Source: Wurfbainia villosa (taxonomy: Eukaryota; Streptophyta; Magnoliopsida; Zingiberales; Zingiberaceae). From it: a DNA stretch of 64,000 bases. Every line of letters starts with the position of its first letter. The stretch's first letter is position 1. The position numbers and the translations under genes were made by a program. The stretch is taken from positions 41,824,720 through 41,888,719 of the forward strand of contig CM046000.1 of assembly GCA_025175895.1 (NCBI GenBank). The letters are read 5' to 3'. Below are positions 52,682 through 63,024 of this stretch, piece by piece. The notes below the pieces were generated by a model. It saw only the letters and a program-made list of their open reading frames with translations. It made no database searches and had not been told where the DNA came from.

Positions 52682-55030
52682 TCATCGCGCCCCATTCAAG
52701 GTGAACACGTATCGGTGAGACACGGAATCATCCTTATGCTCGAAGCTGGCATCTGTATACCCGCGTATCACCATGTCCCCTTTTCCATATATTAGGAACA
52801 CATCCTTAGTTCTTCTCAAGTACTTAAGGATCGTCTTAACAGCCGCCCAATGATCCATTCCTGGATCAGACTGGTATCTGCTCGTGACACTCAGAGCATA
52901 TGATACATCGGGCCTCGTACATAACATAGCATACATGATAGATCCTATTGCGGATGCATAGGGAATCTTACTCATGCAAATCCTTTCGTCTTCTGTGCGC
53001 GGACACATAGACTTCGAAAGGTGTACCCCATGCCTGATGGGCAGATAACCTTTCTTGGATTCCGACATGCTAAACCTCTTTGCTTTTCGGTCTATATATG
53101 TAGACTGCGAAAGACCAAGCAACCGTTTCGATCTATCTCTATAGATCTTAATCCCAAGGATGTAGGTTGCTTCTCCCAGGTCTTTCATGGAGAATGTCTT
53201 GGATAACCAAACCTTAACTGACTGTAAGATTGGCACATCGTTTCCTATAAGTAATATGTCATCGACATACAATACTAGGAACACGACTGCACTCCCACTA
53301 ACCTTCTTGTACACACAAGGTTCGTCTGGATTTTGTGAGAAATCAAACTTTTTGATCGTCTCATCAAAACGGATATTCCAGCTCCTGGATGCTTGCTTCA
53401 ATCCATAAATGGATCGTCGCAACTTGCATACCTTGGTTTTATCAACCGATGTGAAACCCTCAGGCTGTATCATATACACGTCCTCGAACAAGTTTCCATT
53501 AAGGAAAGCTGTTTTCACATCCATCTGCCATATCTCATAATCATAATGAGCTGCTATGGCCAGGAGCATCCGAATGGATTTAAGCATAGCTACAGGCGAA
53601 TAGGTTTCGTCATAATCAACACCTTGCTTTTGACGATATCCTTTCGCCACCAATCTAGCCTTATAGGTAATCACATTACCATCCATGTCGGTTTTCTTCT
53701 TGAAAACCCACTTGCACCCTATAGGCTTTATGCCTTCAGGTGGGTCAACCAAGTTCCAAACTTGGTTTTCGTACATGGAATCCATTTCCGACTTCATGGC
53801 ACCAAGCCATTTATCCCTTTCTGAACTTGTCAGCACTTCTTCATAACTGGTAGGCTCCTCATCATCAATGAGTAACACGTCGTTCGATTCACTTACGAGA
53901 AATCCATATCTCTCAGGAATATTGCGTGTTCTACTAGATCTACGAAGATGTGGTGTTACAATAGGTCCAGCCGATTGCTCATCACTATGAGTTGTCGGCT
54001 GTTGTGCTTCACCAGGTATCTCATTAATGTCTATTTGAGTCTCTCGAGCCTCCTCAAGCTCGACGACACTCCCATTGTTTTCTTGCAAGAGAAACTCTTT
54101 CTCTAGAAACACAGCATGCCTTGAAACAAACACCTTTTGTTCCACAGGATGATAGAATTGGTAACCCCTTGTTTCCTTAGGGTATCCAATAAATAGACAT
54201 TTATCAGACTTAGCATCCAGTTTGTCTGATACAGTCCGCTTCACATAAGCAGGACAACCCCATATCTTCAAGTAAGATAGATGAGGTTTCTTACTAGCCC
54301 ATATCTCATATGGAGTAGTAGAGACTACCTTGGTAGGCATTCTGTTTAACAAGTAAACAGCTGTCTGAAGTGCATAACCCCAAAAGGACTTGGGAAGAGT
54401 CGCATGAGTCATCATTGACCTGACCATGTCCAACAAGGTCCGGTTACGCCTCTCAGATACACCATTATGCTGTGGTGTATAGGGCGGAGTCCATTGAGAC
54501 AATATGCCATTGTCTCTTAGATAATCAAGAAACTCTTGACTTAAGTATTCACCCCCTCGATCCGATCGAAGTATTTTAATACTTTTGTCATGTTGTTTCT
54601 CTACTTCATTTCTGAATTCTTTGAACCTTTCAAAGGCTTCAGACTTGTGTTTCATCAAGAACACATACCCAAACCGTGAGTGATCATCGGTGAAGGTAAT
54701 GAAGTAGCTATAGCCTCCTAATGCTTGAGTTGACATAGGTCCACATACATCAGTATGTACTAAACCTAGTAACTCTCCCACTCGTTCACCTTTTCCAGTA
54801 AAAGGTAACTTAGTCATCTTGCCTTTTAAGCATGATTCGCATGTATCGTATGAATCCAATTCAAACGATTCCAGAATTCCACATCGGTGTAATTCGGACA
54901 TGCGTTTCTTGCTTATATGGCCAAGACGACAATGCCACATATAGGAGTCTATGTGATTATCCTTTCGAGCACGCAGCGTGTTGCTCCGATATTGAAAATG
55001 TCCTTGGATCGTCCAGCGTATAAATGCCAT
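52682..55030 (-). CDS. Integrase and reverse transcriptase of element H
   Basis: This open frame of 782 residues carries the integrase zinc part (H33, H38, C64, C67) and the DD35E catalytic triad at D94 (HTDVCGP), D157 (RSDRGGEYL) and E193 (TPQHNGVSERRN). The integrase C-terminal module has CLFIGYPKETRGYQFY. A linker with RSSRTRNIPERYGF follows, and then the RVT_2 domain with GCKWVFKKKTDMDG, MDVKTAFLNGNLFEDVYM and the intact catalytic YVDDILLIGND (residues 588-598). Only RNase H is out of frame. The first Met is unlikely to be a true start, since the frame is part of a longer Gag-Pol. Confidence 0.93.
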   Translation of the reverse strand: MAFIRWTIQGHFQYRSNTLRARKDNHIDSYMWHCRLGHISKKRMSELHRCGILESFELDSYDTCESCLKGKMTKLPFTGKGERVGELLGLVHTDVCGPMSTQALGGYSYFITFTDDHSRFGYVFLMKHKSEAFERFKEFRNEVEKQHDKSIKILRSDRGGEYLSQEFLDYLRDNGILSQWTPPYTPQHNGVSERRNRTLLDMVRSMMTHATLPKSFWGYALQTAVYLLNRMPTKVVSTTPYEIWASKKPHLSYLKIWGCPAYVKRTVSDKLDAKSDKCLFIGYPKETRGYQFYHPVEQKVFVSRHAVFLEKEFLLQENNGSVVELEEARETQIDINEIPGEAQQPTTHSDEQSAGPIVTPHLRRSSRTRNIPERYGFLVSESNDVLLIDDEEPTSYEEVLTSSERDKWLGAMKSEMDSMYENQVWNLVDPPEGIKPIGCKWVFKKKTDMDGNVITYKARLVAKGYRQKQGVDYDETYSPVAMLKSIRMLLAIAAHYDYEIWQMDVKTAFLNGNLFEDVYMIQPEGFTSVDKTKVCKLRRSIYGLKQASRSWNIRFDETIKKFDFSQNPDEPCVYKKVSGSAVVFLVLYVDDILLIGNDVPILQSVKVWLSKTFSMKDLGEATYILGIKIYRDRSKRLLGLSQSTYIDRKAKRFSMSESKKGYLPIRHGVHLSKSMCPRTEDERICMSKIPYASAIGSIMYAMLCTRPDVSYALSVTSRYQSDPGMDHWAAVKTILKYLRRTKDVFLIYGKGDMVIRGYTDASFEHKDDSVSHRYVFTLNGAR

Positions 55031-55377
55031 TACTCAAAGTTCCAGGTTCCATAAAGTACAGTTATATAACAACAATTGTTACTAAGCGTTAAATGGAAAT
55101 CATTTCTATTTAAGCAGAAATAGAAACAATGTTCTTTATTAGAGAAGGAACATAATAGCAATTGTCCGAGTTCAAGACTAGTCCACTAGGAGCTTGACAA
55201 ATAAGTTCGATGGCGGCGCAGCAACCTTTGCTCCATTGCCAACTCGCAAATTTGACTCCCCTCTGACAAGTCTTCTTCTATTCCTTAGCCCCTGTATGTC
55301 ATTACATATATGTGAGCTACACCCAGTATCCAATACCCAAGTGTCTAAGGAAATAGAATGACAATCAATAATGAAGA
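55031..55377 (-). pseudogene. Protease region of element H
   Basis: The sequence reads HSISLDTWVLDTGCSSHICNDIQGL, with the DTG protease active site near 55310-55330, followed by the linker to integrase. Stops and small losses separate it from the pol frame at 55030. It parallels 45166-45400 of F2. E cut it at 55378. Confidence 0.82.
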
Positions 55378-56753
55378 TGTTGGATCGTAAGTGTCGCTAG
55401 AGGGGGGGGGGGTGAATAGCGATACGGTGTCGTTAAAAACTTTTGCAATAAGTAAAAAGCAAGTAGAGAATGCACAGCGGAAATATAAAGTAGACAAGAT
55501 ATTTTTACGTGGTTCACAATCTTTCGATTGCTAATCCACGGCCCTAGTGATCCTTGATCACGTACGGAGGGCAATTCACTAAAACCACTCCTCCTCGTTG
55601 GAGGTAGGAGCAACGATTACAAAAAGAAATCAAGGCAAAGGGACACTCCCCCTTTCCTTGTTACGATTAAAGCACAAAGACAATTTAAAGAAGTAGAACT
55701 TAAATAAATATACCGACAACTCTTATAAGTAGAAGATGTAGCTTTCGTTGTCGGCGGCACTTCGTCGTAGCAAATGTGAGTAGTAGTAGCGGCGTTACGA
55801 CGGCGTGTTGAGAGCTCTTGATTTCTTGTCTTTGCTTGGAGTGAACATGTCTATTTATGGATATTGATCTATGAATTTAGACATAGGTAGTGTCCAAGGT
55901 GAGGTTCTTATCCCAACTCAAGGATGAGGTGTTTCATCCAACCACCTTGTGCCACCTCCAACCTTCTTGTGCGCCAACTCAAGGATGAGGTGTTTCATCC
56001 AACCACCTTGTGCCACCTCCAACCTCCTTGGGCGCCAACTTGAGGATGAGGTGTTTCATCAAACCACCTTGTGCCACCTCCAACCTTCTTGTGCGCCAAC
56101 TCAAGGATGAGGTGTTTCATCCAACCACCTTGTGCCACCTCCAACCTCCTTGGGCGCCAACTTGTTGGAGCCATTCAACTTGTGCCACATCATGGGAGCC
56201 AACCATCTTGTGCCAACTCACCTTATTTTGGGCGTCCACCACAAGGAAGCTTGGTGATGGTTTGGATGTCCACCTTGATGCCACATCACCCTTTGTACCA
56301 AAACACGAGTCAAGTCCAAATTCACCCCCTTGAAATTCGAGCTCTTCTCGAGGCTGGAACTTGACTAGCAGTTGACTGTAGTCAAAGGGTTTTGGATCGC
56401 AGACAAGTTAGATTAACATATTAAGTACGATGGGTCTAACCATCTGATCTCGACCTAGACCTTCCATTGGAGGTATTGGGTCGGATCTACGCTTAACGAC
56501 CTTGCTTCGATTTCACACGAGCTTACCTTGTAGCCTCGCTTCCGGTCTTCACCCGAGTACCTCGGCTTCCTCCGAAGTCCCTCTGGCGTTGCCCGACCAC
56601 CTCGGTTCCCACCGGGTGTCGCAGACCTTCCGCTCAACTTTAGCATTTCTGCACACTTAATTGAGCTCGTAAGATAACAAATATACCCTTAACTATTGAG
56701 CCTTTTGCCATAATCAAAATACCGGTTCGACTTTGGTGCCCACTGCACCAACA
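55378..56753 (-). repeat. 3' LTR of element E
   Basis: The 1,376-bp LTR starts TGTTGGTGCAGTGGGCACC at 56753 and ends GATCCAACA at 55378. TATA is at 55851-55860 (CCATAAATAG on minus). U3 holds four 61-bp repeats. The U5 motif with a run of at least ten G is at 55396-55424. Confidence 0.93.
55919..56164 (-). repeat. 61-bp tandem repeat, 4 copies, in U3 of the E 3' LTR
   Basis: Units start at about 55919, 55980, 56041 and 56102, each with AAGGATGAGGTGTTTCATCC and CCACCTTGTGCCACCTCC. The array begins 59 bp upstream of the TATA box in the direction of transcription. The 5' LTR has the same four units at 63548-63793. Confidence 0.93.
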
Positions 56754-57500
56754 ATCTCCCCCTTTTTGATTCATGGCAAACCACAAAGTTAAGGAAAAAT
56801 TAAGCATAACAAAGAAGCTAGCATAATGATTAAGCATGAATGAGCTAGCATAAAGATTAAATATGAATGAGCTAGCATAAAGATTAAATATGAATGAGCT
56901 AGCATAATGATTAAATATGAATGAGCTAGCATAAAGATTAAATATGAGTGAGAAATATTATTGTTTCAAGTTCTCCCCTTTGAGGTAACCTCCCCCTTGA
57001 CCAAAGGTGAGTTCTTGAAAAATAATTTTTACTCCCCCTTAATAGTTGCTTAAGTAAACGGAATTACTTAATATAAAAGGTAATAATTTTGTTTACTTTC
57101 TTCCTTACTTTTGTGACTTTCTCCCCCTTTTGCCTTAACTCAAAAAGTTTGTAAATATATTTTAGGGTTTGTAAGTCCAAGCAAGTTCCCAATATAAATA
57201 TATATATTTTTTTTTAAAATAATAATAAGCTTGAAAATATGTTCATCTAAAATGTACAACTCCGGTTGGACTTGATTGATATAGAATGATCAATAAGTCT
57301 TGAAGGAGTTGATTAATTTTAAATAATTATACTCCATGGTTCATGTCGATGCACTGAATCTACGTGGCTAAGTACACAAACACATTAGTCCTATGTGTTG
57401 TGAGATGTGTTGGCTCCTTAAATCTATAGGTATATGATTTCTAAGGTAAGACTTAGGCTAAAAGAAGCAAAAGTAGAGTACATATATAGAAAAATTTAAA
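56754..57500 (-). other. 3' non-coding region of element E with purine tracts and 27-bp repeats
   Basis: The purine tract AAAAAGGGGGAGAT is at 56754-56768, with further GGGGGA-type runs near 56985, 57035 and 57122. A 27-bp unit with GAATGAGCTAGCATAA is repeated five times (GCTAGC at 56817, 56844, 56871, 56898 and 56925). The conserved hairpin has kept its right arm GTGAGATG (57400-57407) but lost the left arm. Confidence 0.8.
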
Positions 57501-59009
57501 TCCTACTCTATTACGCACATACCTAACTTTCGTCTTAATAAACTAAATTCGGCTTCGGGTAGTGGTTTGGTGAAGATGTCCGCTAGGTTTGATTTGGACT
57601 CAACATACTCTAGTTGTATAGTTCCATTAGTTACATGTTCCTAATGAAGTGGTGTTTAACTTCTATATGTTTTGTCCTAGAATGACATATTGGATTTTTA
57701 GTTAAGTTAATTGAACTAATGTTATCTATGTAGGTTTTAATGTTGTTAAAGATTAAGCTAAAGTCTTGGAGAGTGTGCTTCATCCACGGGAGGAGAGACA
57801 CACTCACCCATCGCAACGTATTCGGCCGGTGGTAGATAAGGCAACGCAATCTGCTTCCTCATCGCACTAACTTACTAGACTCGAGCCGAGGATTTGACAA
57901 CAACCACTCGTGCTCTTTCTATCGAGTTTACTACGGCATAGTCGGAGTCGAGTAGCCGATTAGATTAAACTCGGTAGATCTAGGGTACCAAATACCTCGT
58001 TTAGCGTGCCCTTTAGATATCTAAGGATACGCTTGACTAGGGTTAGGTGAGACTCCTTGGCACAGGTTTGTAACCTTGCGCACATACTTACCGCGAATAA
58101 AATGTCGGCTCGCGGTTAAGTATAGGAGACTTCCTATTGCTCTATAGTATTTTAGGTCAACGGGTTTTCCTTCTACATCTTCGTTTATATTAACATTAGT
58201 TGCCATAGGTGTATTGATTATTTTAGCATCTTGCATTCCAAATCGATTTATTAAGTCCTTAGTATATTTTTGTTGATGTAAATATATTCCATCTTTAGTT
58301 TGTTTAATTTGTAAACCTAAGAAGAAACTTAACTCTCCTACTAAATTCATTTCAAATTCACTTTCCATAAGTGAGATGAATTCGCTTTAGCAGATCGAGT
58401 TGGTAGTTCCAAAAATTATATCATCTACATAGATTTGGGCTATAAAGATTTCTTTTCCTACGGTTTTTACGAATAAGGTTGGGTCGACTAAACCTTGGTT
58501 GAATCCTTTGGACTTAAGATAGATCGAAAGCCTTCGCATCAAGCTCTTGGGGCTTGTTTGAGTCCATATAGGGCTTTCTTAAGTCTAAGGACATGGTCGT
58601 TTATCTAGATTTTCGAATCCGGAGGTTGGTACGTAAACTTCTTCCTTAATGTATCCATTCAAAAATGCTGACTTGACATCCATTTGAAACAATTTAAAAC
58701 CTCGATGTGCGATATGCTAACAACATTCGGATGGACTCTAGTCCGCTACGGGGCGAGGTCTCATCGTAATCTAAACCTTCGACTTGACTAAACCCTTTGC
58801 GACTAACCTAGCTTTATTTCTAACTACTTCACCTTTATCATCAAGTTTATTTCAAATACCCACCTTGTTCCAATAATTGATTTTTCTTTAGGTGGTGGTA
58901 CTAATTCCGGACTTCATTTCTAGTGAATTGAGCTAGCTCTTCTTGCATAGCAATAATCCATCGGGATCAAGAAGTGCTTGTTCAATAGTTTTGGGTTCGA
59001 TTTTGGAAA
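57501..59009 (-). pseudogene. Reverse transcriptase and RNase H of element E
   Basis: RNase H remains at 57631-57849 (NISSINLTKNPICHSRTKHIEVKHHFIR). Reverse transcriptase has an open piece at 58021-58368 (GELSFFLGLQIKQTKDGIYL). The YVDDIIFG box is readable near 58410-58440, so the catalytic pair survived. Compared with C, many losses of 1-5 bases split the frame, e.g. TATTCGGCCGGTGG near 57822 lacks the TTC of the TTCGGCTTCGGTGG in C. It is clearly inactive. Confidence 0.85.
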
Positions 59010-60131
59010 TTAACGAGATTTGACTAAGGTTTCGATATGAAGCTCTAGTTCGAACCCTAAATTTGGATCACCTATAACTTGATTGATAGGATGATTTGTT
59101 TGAGTCTTAGTGTGACTCGGGTTAGGGTCATCTATCACTTGGTCGATAGGATGACTTGGGTGAGTTCTAGTTTGACTTGGGTTAGAGTCATCTATCACTT
59201 GGTCGATAGGATGACTTGGGTTAGGACGAGATTCAAGTTCAAGATCAGAGTCGGGTTCGCTATAAGTTGATTTGCTAGTTGGTTTTGTTAAGGATTGAAC
59301 GGGTTCGTGTCCTTCGTCGAAAACTATATTAATGGTTTCTTCGACTCTAAGAGTGTCGTGATTGTATACCCTATAAGCTCTGGTGGTTGAGTATCCTAGA
59401 AAGGTTCCAGTAGAGGTTTTGGATTTGAATTTCCCTAGGTAATCCTTAGTGTTTAAGATATGTACCTTGCATCCAAATACCCTAAAGTACTTGATGTTCG
59501 GTATTTTATCGTGATAAATCTCGTATGAGGTCTTTTGGTGCCTCTTTACCATAAGGATCCTATTTTGGACATAGCAAGTCGTACTAACGGCCTCCTCGCC
59601 CAAAATCTATCGGGTAGGTTATACTGCTTAACATTGTCCTAGCGGCTTCTTGTAGGGTTCTATTTTTCCGTCGACTAACCCATTTTGTTGTGGGGTTCTA
59701 GGACATGAAAACTCATGGTGGTATCCGCTTAGGTTACGTAAATCAGAACTGTGGTTTTCGAATTCACCACCATGATCGCTTCTAAGTCTTTTAATCTTAA
59801 GGTTCTTTTGATTTTCGATTAACCTACAAAGATTGATTAGTTGGTCTAGGTATCATTTTTATGTTTGATAAACCTAACCCAAGTAAATCTAGAATAGTCG
59901 CCAATTATGACTAAGCAAAATTGACTACCATTGAGTGACTTAGCTCCATGTGAATCAAATAGATCCATGTGTAGGAGCTCAAGAACACTTTTGGTTCGTT
60001 CTTGATTAGTTAATTGATGTTGTGTCCTAGATTGTTTACCTTGTTGACAAGCATTACATATTTTATTATCCAAGTTGTTTAGTTTAGGCAAACCTATAAC
60101 TAAGCCACTCGACTCATCTTATGGACGAGTC
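59010..60131 (-). pseudogene. Integrase of element E
   Basis: The open piece 59846-60091 has CNACQQGKQ, ELLHMDLFDSHGAKSLNGSQ and DYSRFTWVRFIKHKND. The downstream piece 59010-59603 has RVFGCKVHILNTKDYLGKF and a linker with repeated HPIDQVIDD phrases (three to four copies). The core between them (RSDHGGEFEN, near 59760-59785) is readable only across frame breaks. Confidence 0.85.
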
Positions 60132-60542
60132 TTAAAAGTGAGTGTCCGAGTCTTGGTGCCATAACCAAGATTCCTCTCGTGTCATAAGACACTTGGTTGA
60201 GGAGTTTGGTAAATTTATTGTGTAGATGTTGCTACTCCTAGTTCCTTTAAGTATTATTTTAGATGTTGCATTTATTTTGATTACGCATTCATTTTCTAGA
60301 AATATGACCTTATAATTGTTATCACACAATTGGCTTACACTAAGTAAATTATATTGAAAGTTTTCTACTAATAAGACATTTTGAATTGTAAAGTTAGAGT
60401 TGAGCTCAATATCACCCGATCCGATGATTTTGAGCTTGCCGTTATTTCCAAGGCTACCGATCCTTGTCGCTTGAATCGTAACTCAAAATTTGAGTTGATC
60501 CCGGTCATGTGTCGAGTAACCATCGCCCAACATCCATTGATC
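60132..60542 (-). pseudogene. Protease of element E (exon 2 start)
   Basis: After the acceptor at 60543/60542 the sequence matches DQWMLDSGCSRHMTGDQ of D, with losses that put DQWMLD and the following part in different frames. The later piece (60132-60329) has CDNNYKVIFLENECVIK and IILKGTRSSNIYTINL. Confidence 0.8.
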
Positions 60543-61581
60543 CTACACATAAGGTAGTTGGATCGGATATTGGAATTACTAAAGGGTTGTTTGTAAGTTT
60601 TAACCTAAATCATCTCACCAATATCTACATGATCAAAACATGTTATTCCTATGTGTTATTGTGAGATGACTTTCAATTTTACTTGATTAATTTTAATGAA
60701 TTTAAATTAACCAACATTAGGTTAGATTCGATTTAGTCTAAGCTCATCAAGTAATCTTTTCAAGAGATTAGCTTCCGTGTCGTGGCGAGGCAGAGGCCTT
60801 CTTTGATCGGAACAACGACCACTTCCTTAGACAAAGCTAATTTCAAGAAATTGATAACTCGACTTACTTGAGACTACGTCTTGGTCTAACTAGTTATTTT
60901 TGAAAAGAGGCTCCCGAGGCTCAATCTTTCGTAGGATTTTAGTTGGTTTATTTTTGAAAAGAGGCTCGAGGCTCAATCTTTTCGCAGGATTTTAGTTGGT
61001 TATGAGTCCTATCTAACCATTCTAAAAATAAAGGAAAAACTAAGCATGCAATTTCTAAGACTTAACAAAAATACATTTTGTATTGGCTCCCCTCGACCAT
61101 TGAATCGAGTGGGTCTATTCACATAGTGAATTTGGTCCTTGGGAACCCAATACATGTTAGATCCTAAAGTTGAAATCAAAGTGGTCTTAGGGACCCATGC
61201 TTGGACATTTTTCTTATGTTGGTTTACTATAGACATATATGACTTATTGGTTGTATTTGAGTTAAACCGAGTCCGCCTTGTTGTACACGGCCCTTTGTGA
61301 TCCAAGTAAGAGGTCAAGTCCCTTGGATCCCAAAGTGAACCTTTCCAACGTGTTCCTAAGGTCTTCGACTTGTGTTTTCAAAAGCGAGTTCTCAACTTCA
61401 AGCTTTTCAACTTGAGTTGAGTCCTCCTCTTGAATACGAGTAGTCGAAGAGGTTAGGAGACCTCATGTTTGAGAAGGTTAACCTCCTCAATTAGGGTCTC
61501 GACCTTGGACTCGGACTTAGCTAGTTTCTTATTTAAAAATTTAATTGCACCATACAAAGTATTAAGTAACGACCGACTTAC
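60543..61581 (-). other. Putative intron of element E (1,039 bp)
   Basis: The edges read ATTAA|GTAAGTCGG at 61581 and TATGTGTAG|GATC at 60543, in the same place as in C. Inside are the Gag-extension remnant (61009-61317, QAWVPK and PKDQIHYVNRPTRFNG), the doubled GAAAAGAGGCTC hairpin unit near 60898-60995, and the CATCTCAC/GTGAGATG hairpin at 60611-60668. Conservation of edges and contents in a diverged copy supports function in the ancestor. Confidence 0.78.
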
Positions 61582-62658
61582 TTAATGATTCTTTTGAACC
61601 GGATACGGATCCGTGGCTTGTCTTGAATGGAAGCTCATCATCGGATTCGACTCGGACTCTTCTTCGGTTTCGAGTCGTGCTCGGCTTGGCCATTAGAGCT
61701 TGGATATCGCCTTCTTCCTCCGACAACTCCTCCCAAGTAGCGTAGCGCTTTCTGGTCTTTGATGCGTTATTCTTTAGCTTTGGGCACTCGGACTTGATGT
61801 GACCGAACCTCGCTGTACTCATAGCATCTAAAATTAGAAGTATTTGAATTAGGTTTAGGCTTACCTTGAGTTGTTGGTCGCTTTTGTCTCTTGATCATCT
61901 TCCTAACTAGATTGACTAGTTCGGATTCTATTCGAGTCTACTTCCGATTCGGACTCGCCTTCTTCCTTCGGGGTGGCTTGCTTGGGCTTCTTCTTCTTGG
62001 AACCCGCAACTAACGCAATACTCTTCTCGGCCCCGACCACGTTAGTTTGCTCATGTAATTCAAGTTCAAAACAATTGCCTAACCTAATTTTAGAAAGGTC
62101 CTTGGAGACCTTGTAGGCATCGACCATGGATGCCCACAAGGTGGTCCTAGGAAACGAGTTAAGAGAATACCGATAAGGTCGCGATTCTCGACCTTTTGTC
62201 CGATGGCATGGAGTTGGTTGACGATGTTTTGGATACGAGCATGTAGTTGAGTTGCGGTCTCGTTTTCCTGCATTTTCAAGTTATACAATTTATTTAAAAG
62301 TAAATCTCTTTTACATACCTTCGTGTCGTCGGTGCCTTCGTGTAGTTCCACTAGCTTGGTCCATAAGTCCTTTGCACTAATGAAGGGGCCGACGCGGTTG
62401 AGCTCTTCCTTGACAACCCACATTGCAAGATTTGAGTTGCCTTGGCATCGGCTTCTACTTGTTTTTCATGGAATTTGACCATTGATCGTAACCCAAAGAT
62501 TCACCATCTTCATTAATAGGAAGTGTGAAACCGGTTTGGATTACGATCCACATCTCGATTTGGGTTTTAAGAAAGCATTCCATCCGAACCTTCCAATAAC
62601 GAAAGTCATTACCGTTGTAAACGGGGGTCGGGCTGCTAAACCCTTCGAGATGGGCCAT
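61582..62658 (-). pseudogene. Gag of element E (exon 1), broken
   Basis: Gag starts MAHLEGFSSPTPVYNGNDFRYWKVRMECFLKTQ (62658). The next pieces have RVGPFISAKDLWTKLVELHEGTDD-like and LLLNKLYNLKMQENETATQLHARIQ (62079-62423), then a Lys/Glu-rich stretch (61903-62139). The zinc knuckle (RFGHIKSEC, 61562-61822) has lost frame across its first two cysteines. The exon ends GSKESL at the donor. Confidence 0.85.
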
Positions 62659-63009
62659 TTAAAACAAGAAGAAGAACGAAAAAGAATCTTGCAAAACACA
62701 CACGGAAAGAATATTCCAAGACTTTCGCCTTGGATTAGTAGTGGGAAGTAAAAAGATATATAAAATGTAACTTGCAAAAGAAATAAACAATCAAATGCGA
62801 ATGTCGCTGAAGTTCCGGAGGACAACCTTACTCGGATCTAACCCGAAGGACAACCTTATCCGGATCCTAAAGCCTCTAATGCAATTCTATATGTAGGAGA
62901 AGATAAGCAAGTGAAATAATTATACGAAAACAGAAATAAATAAATAAAAAATCTGTAAAAAAAGAAAAACAAAGCTAGATTGGTGGTTTCACCGAATCTT
63001 AGCGCCTCC
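62659..63009 (-). other. Leader of element E
   Basis: About 350 bp between gag and the primer-binding site have no supported gene. The region includes a short direct duplication of an ACTCGGATC(C)TAA/GACAACCTTA phrase near 62818-62870. Confidence 0.6.
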
Positions 63010-63022
63010 GGCTCTGATACCA
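63010..63022 (-). promoter_or_regulatory. Primer-binding site of element E (tRNA-iMet)
   Basis: TGGTATCAGAGCC on the minus strand, two bases after the LTR end at 63025. Confidence 0.92.
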
Positions 63023-63024
63023 AT

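Larger units (their letters stand above)
50071..55377 (-). mobile_element. Copia element H, left part (3' LTR to protease)
   Basis: The minus-strand order from right to left is protease, integrase, reverse transcriptase, RNase H, purine tract and 3' LTR. It is cut at 55378 by E, so gag and the 5' LTR lie beyond the window. The left flank GTTTG (50066-50070) is the expected duplication. It has the longest intact pol frame of the window, suggesting it is young. Confidence 0.88.
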
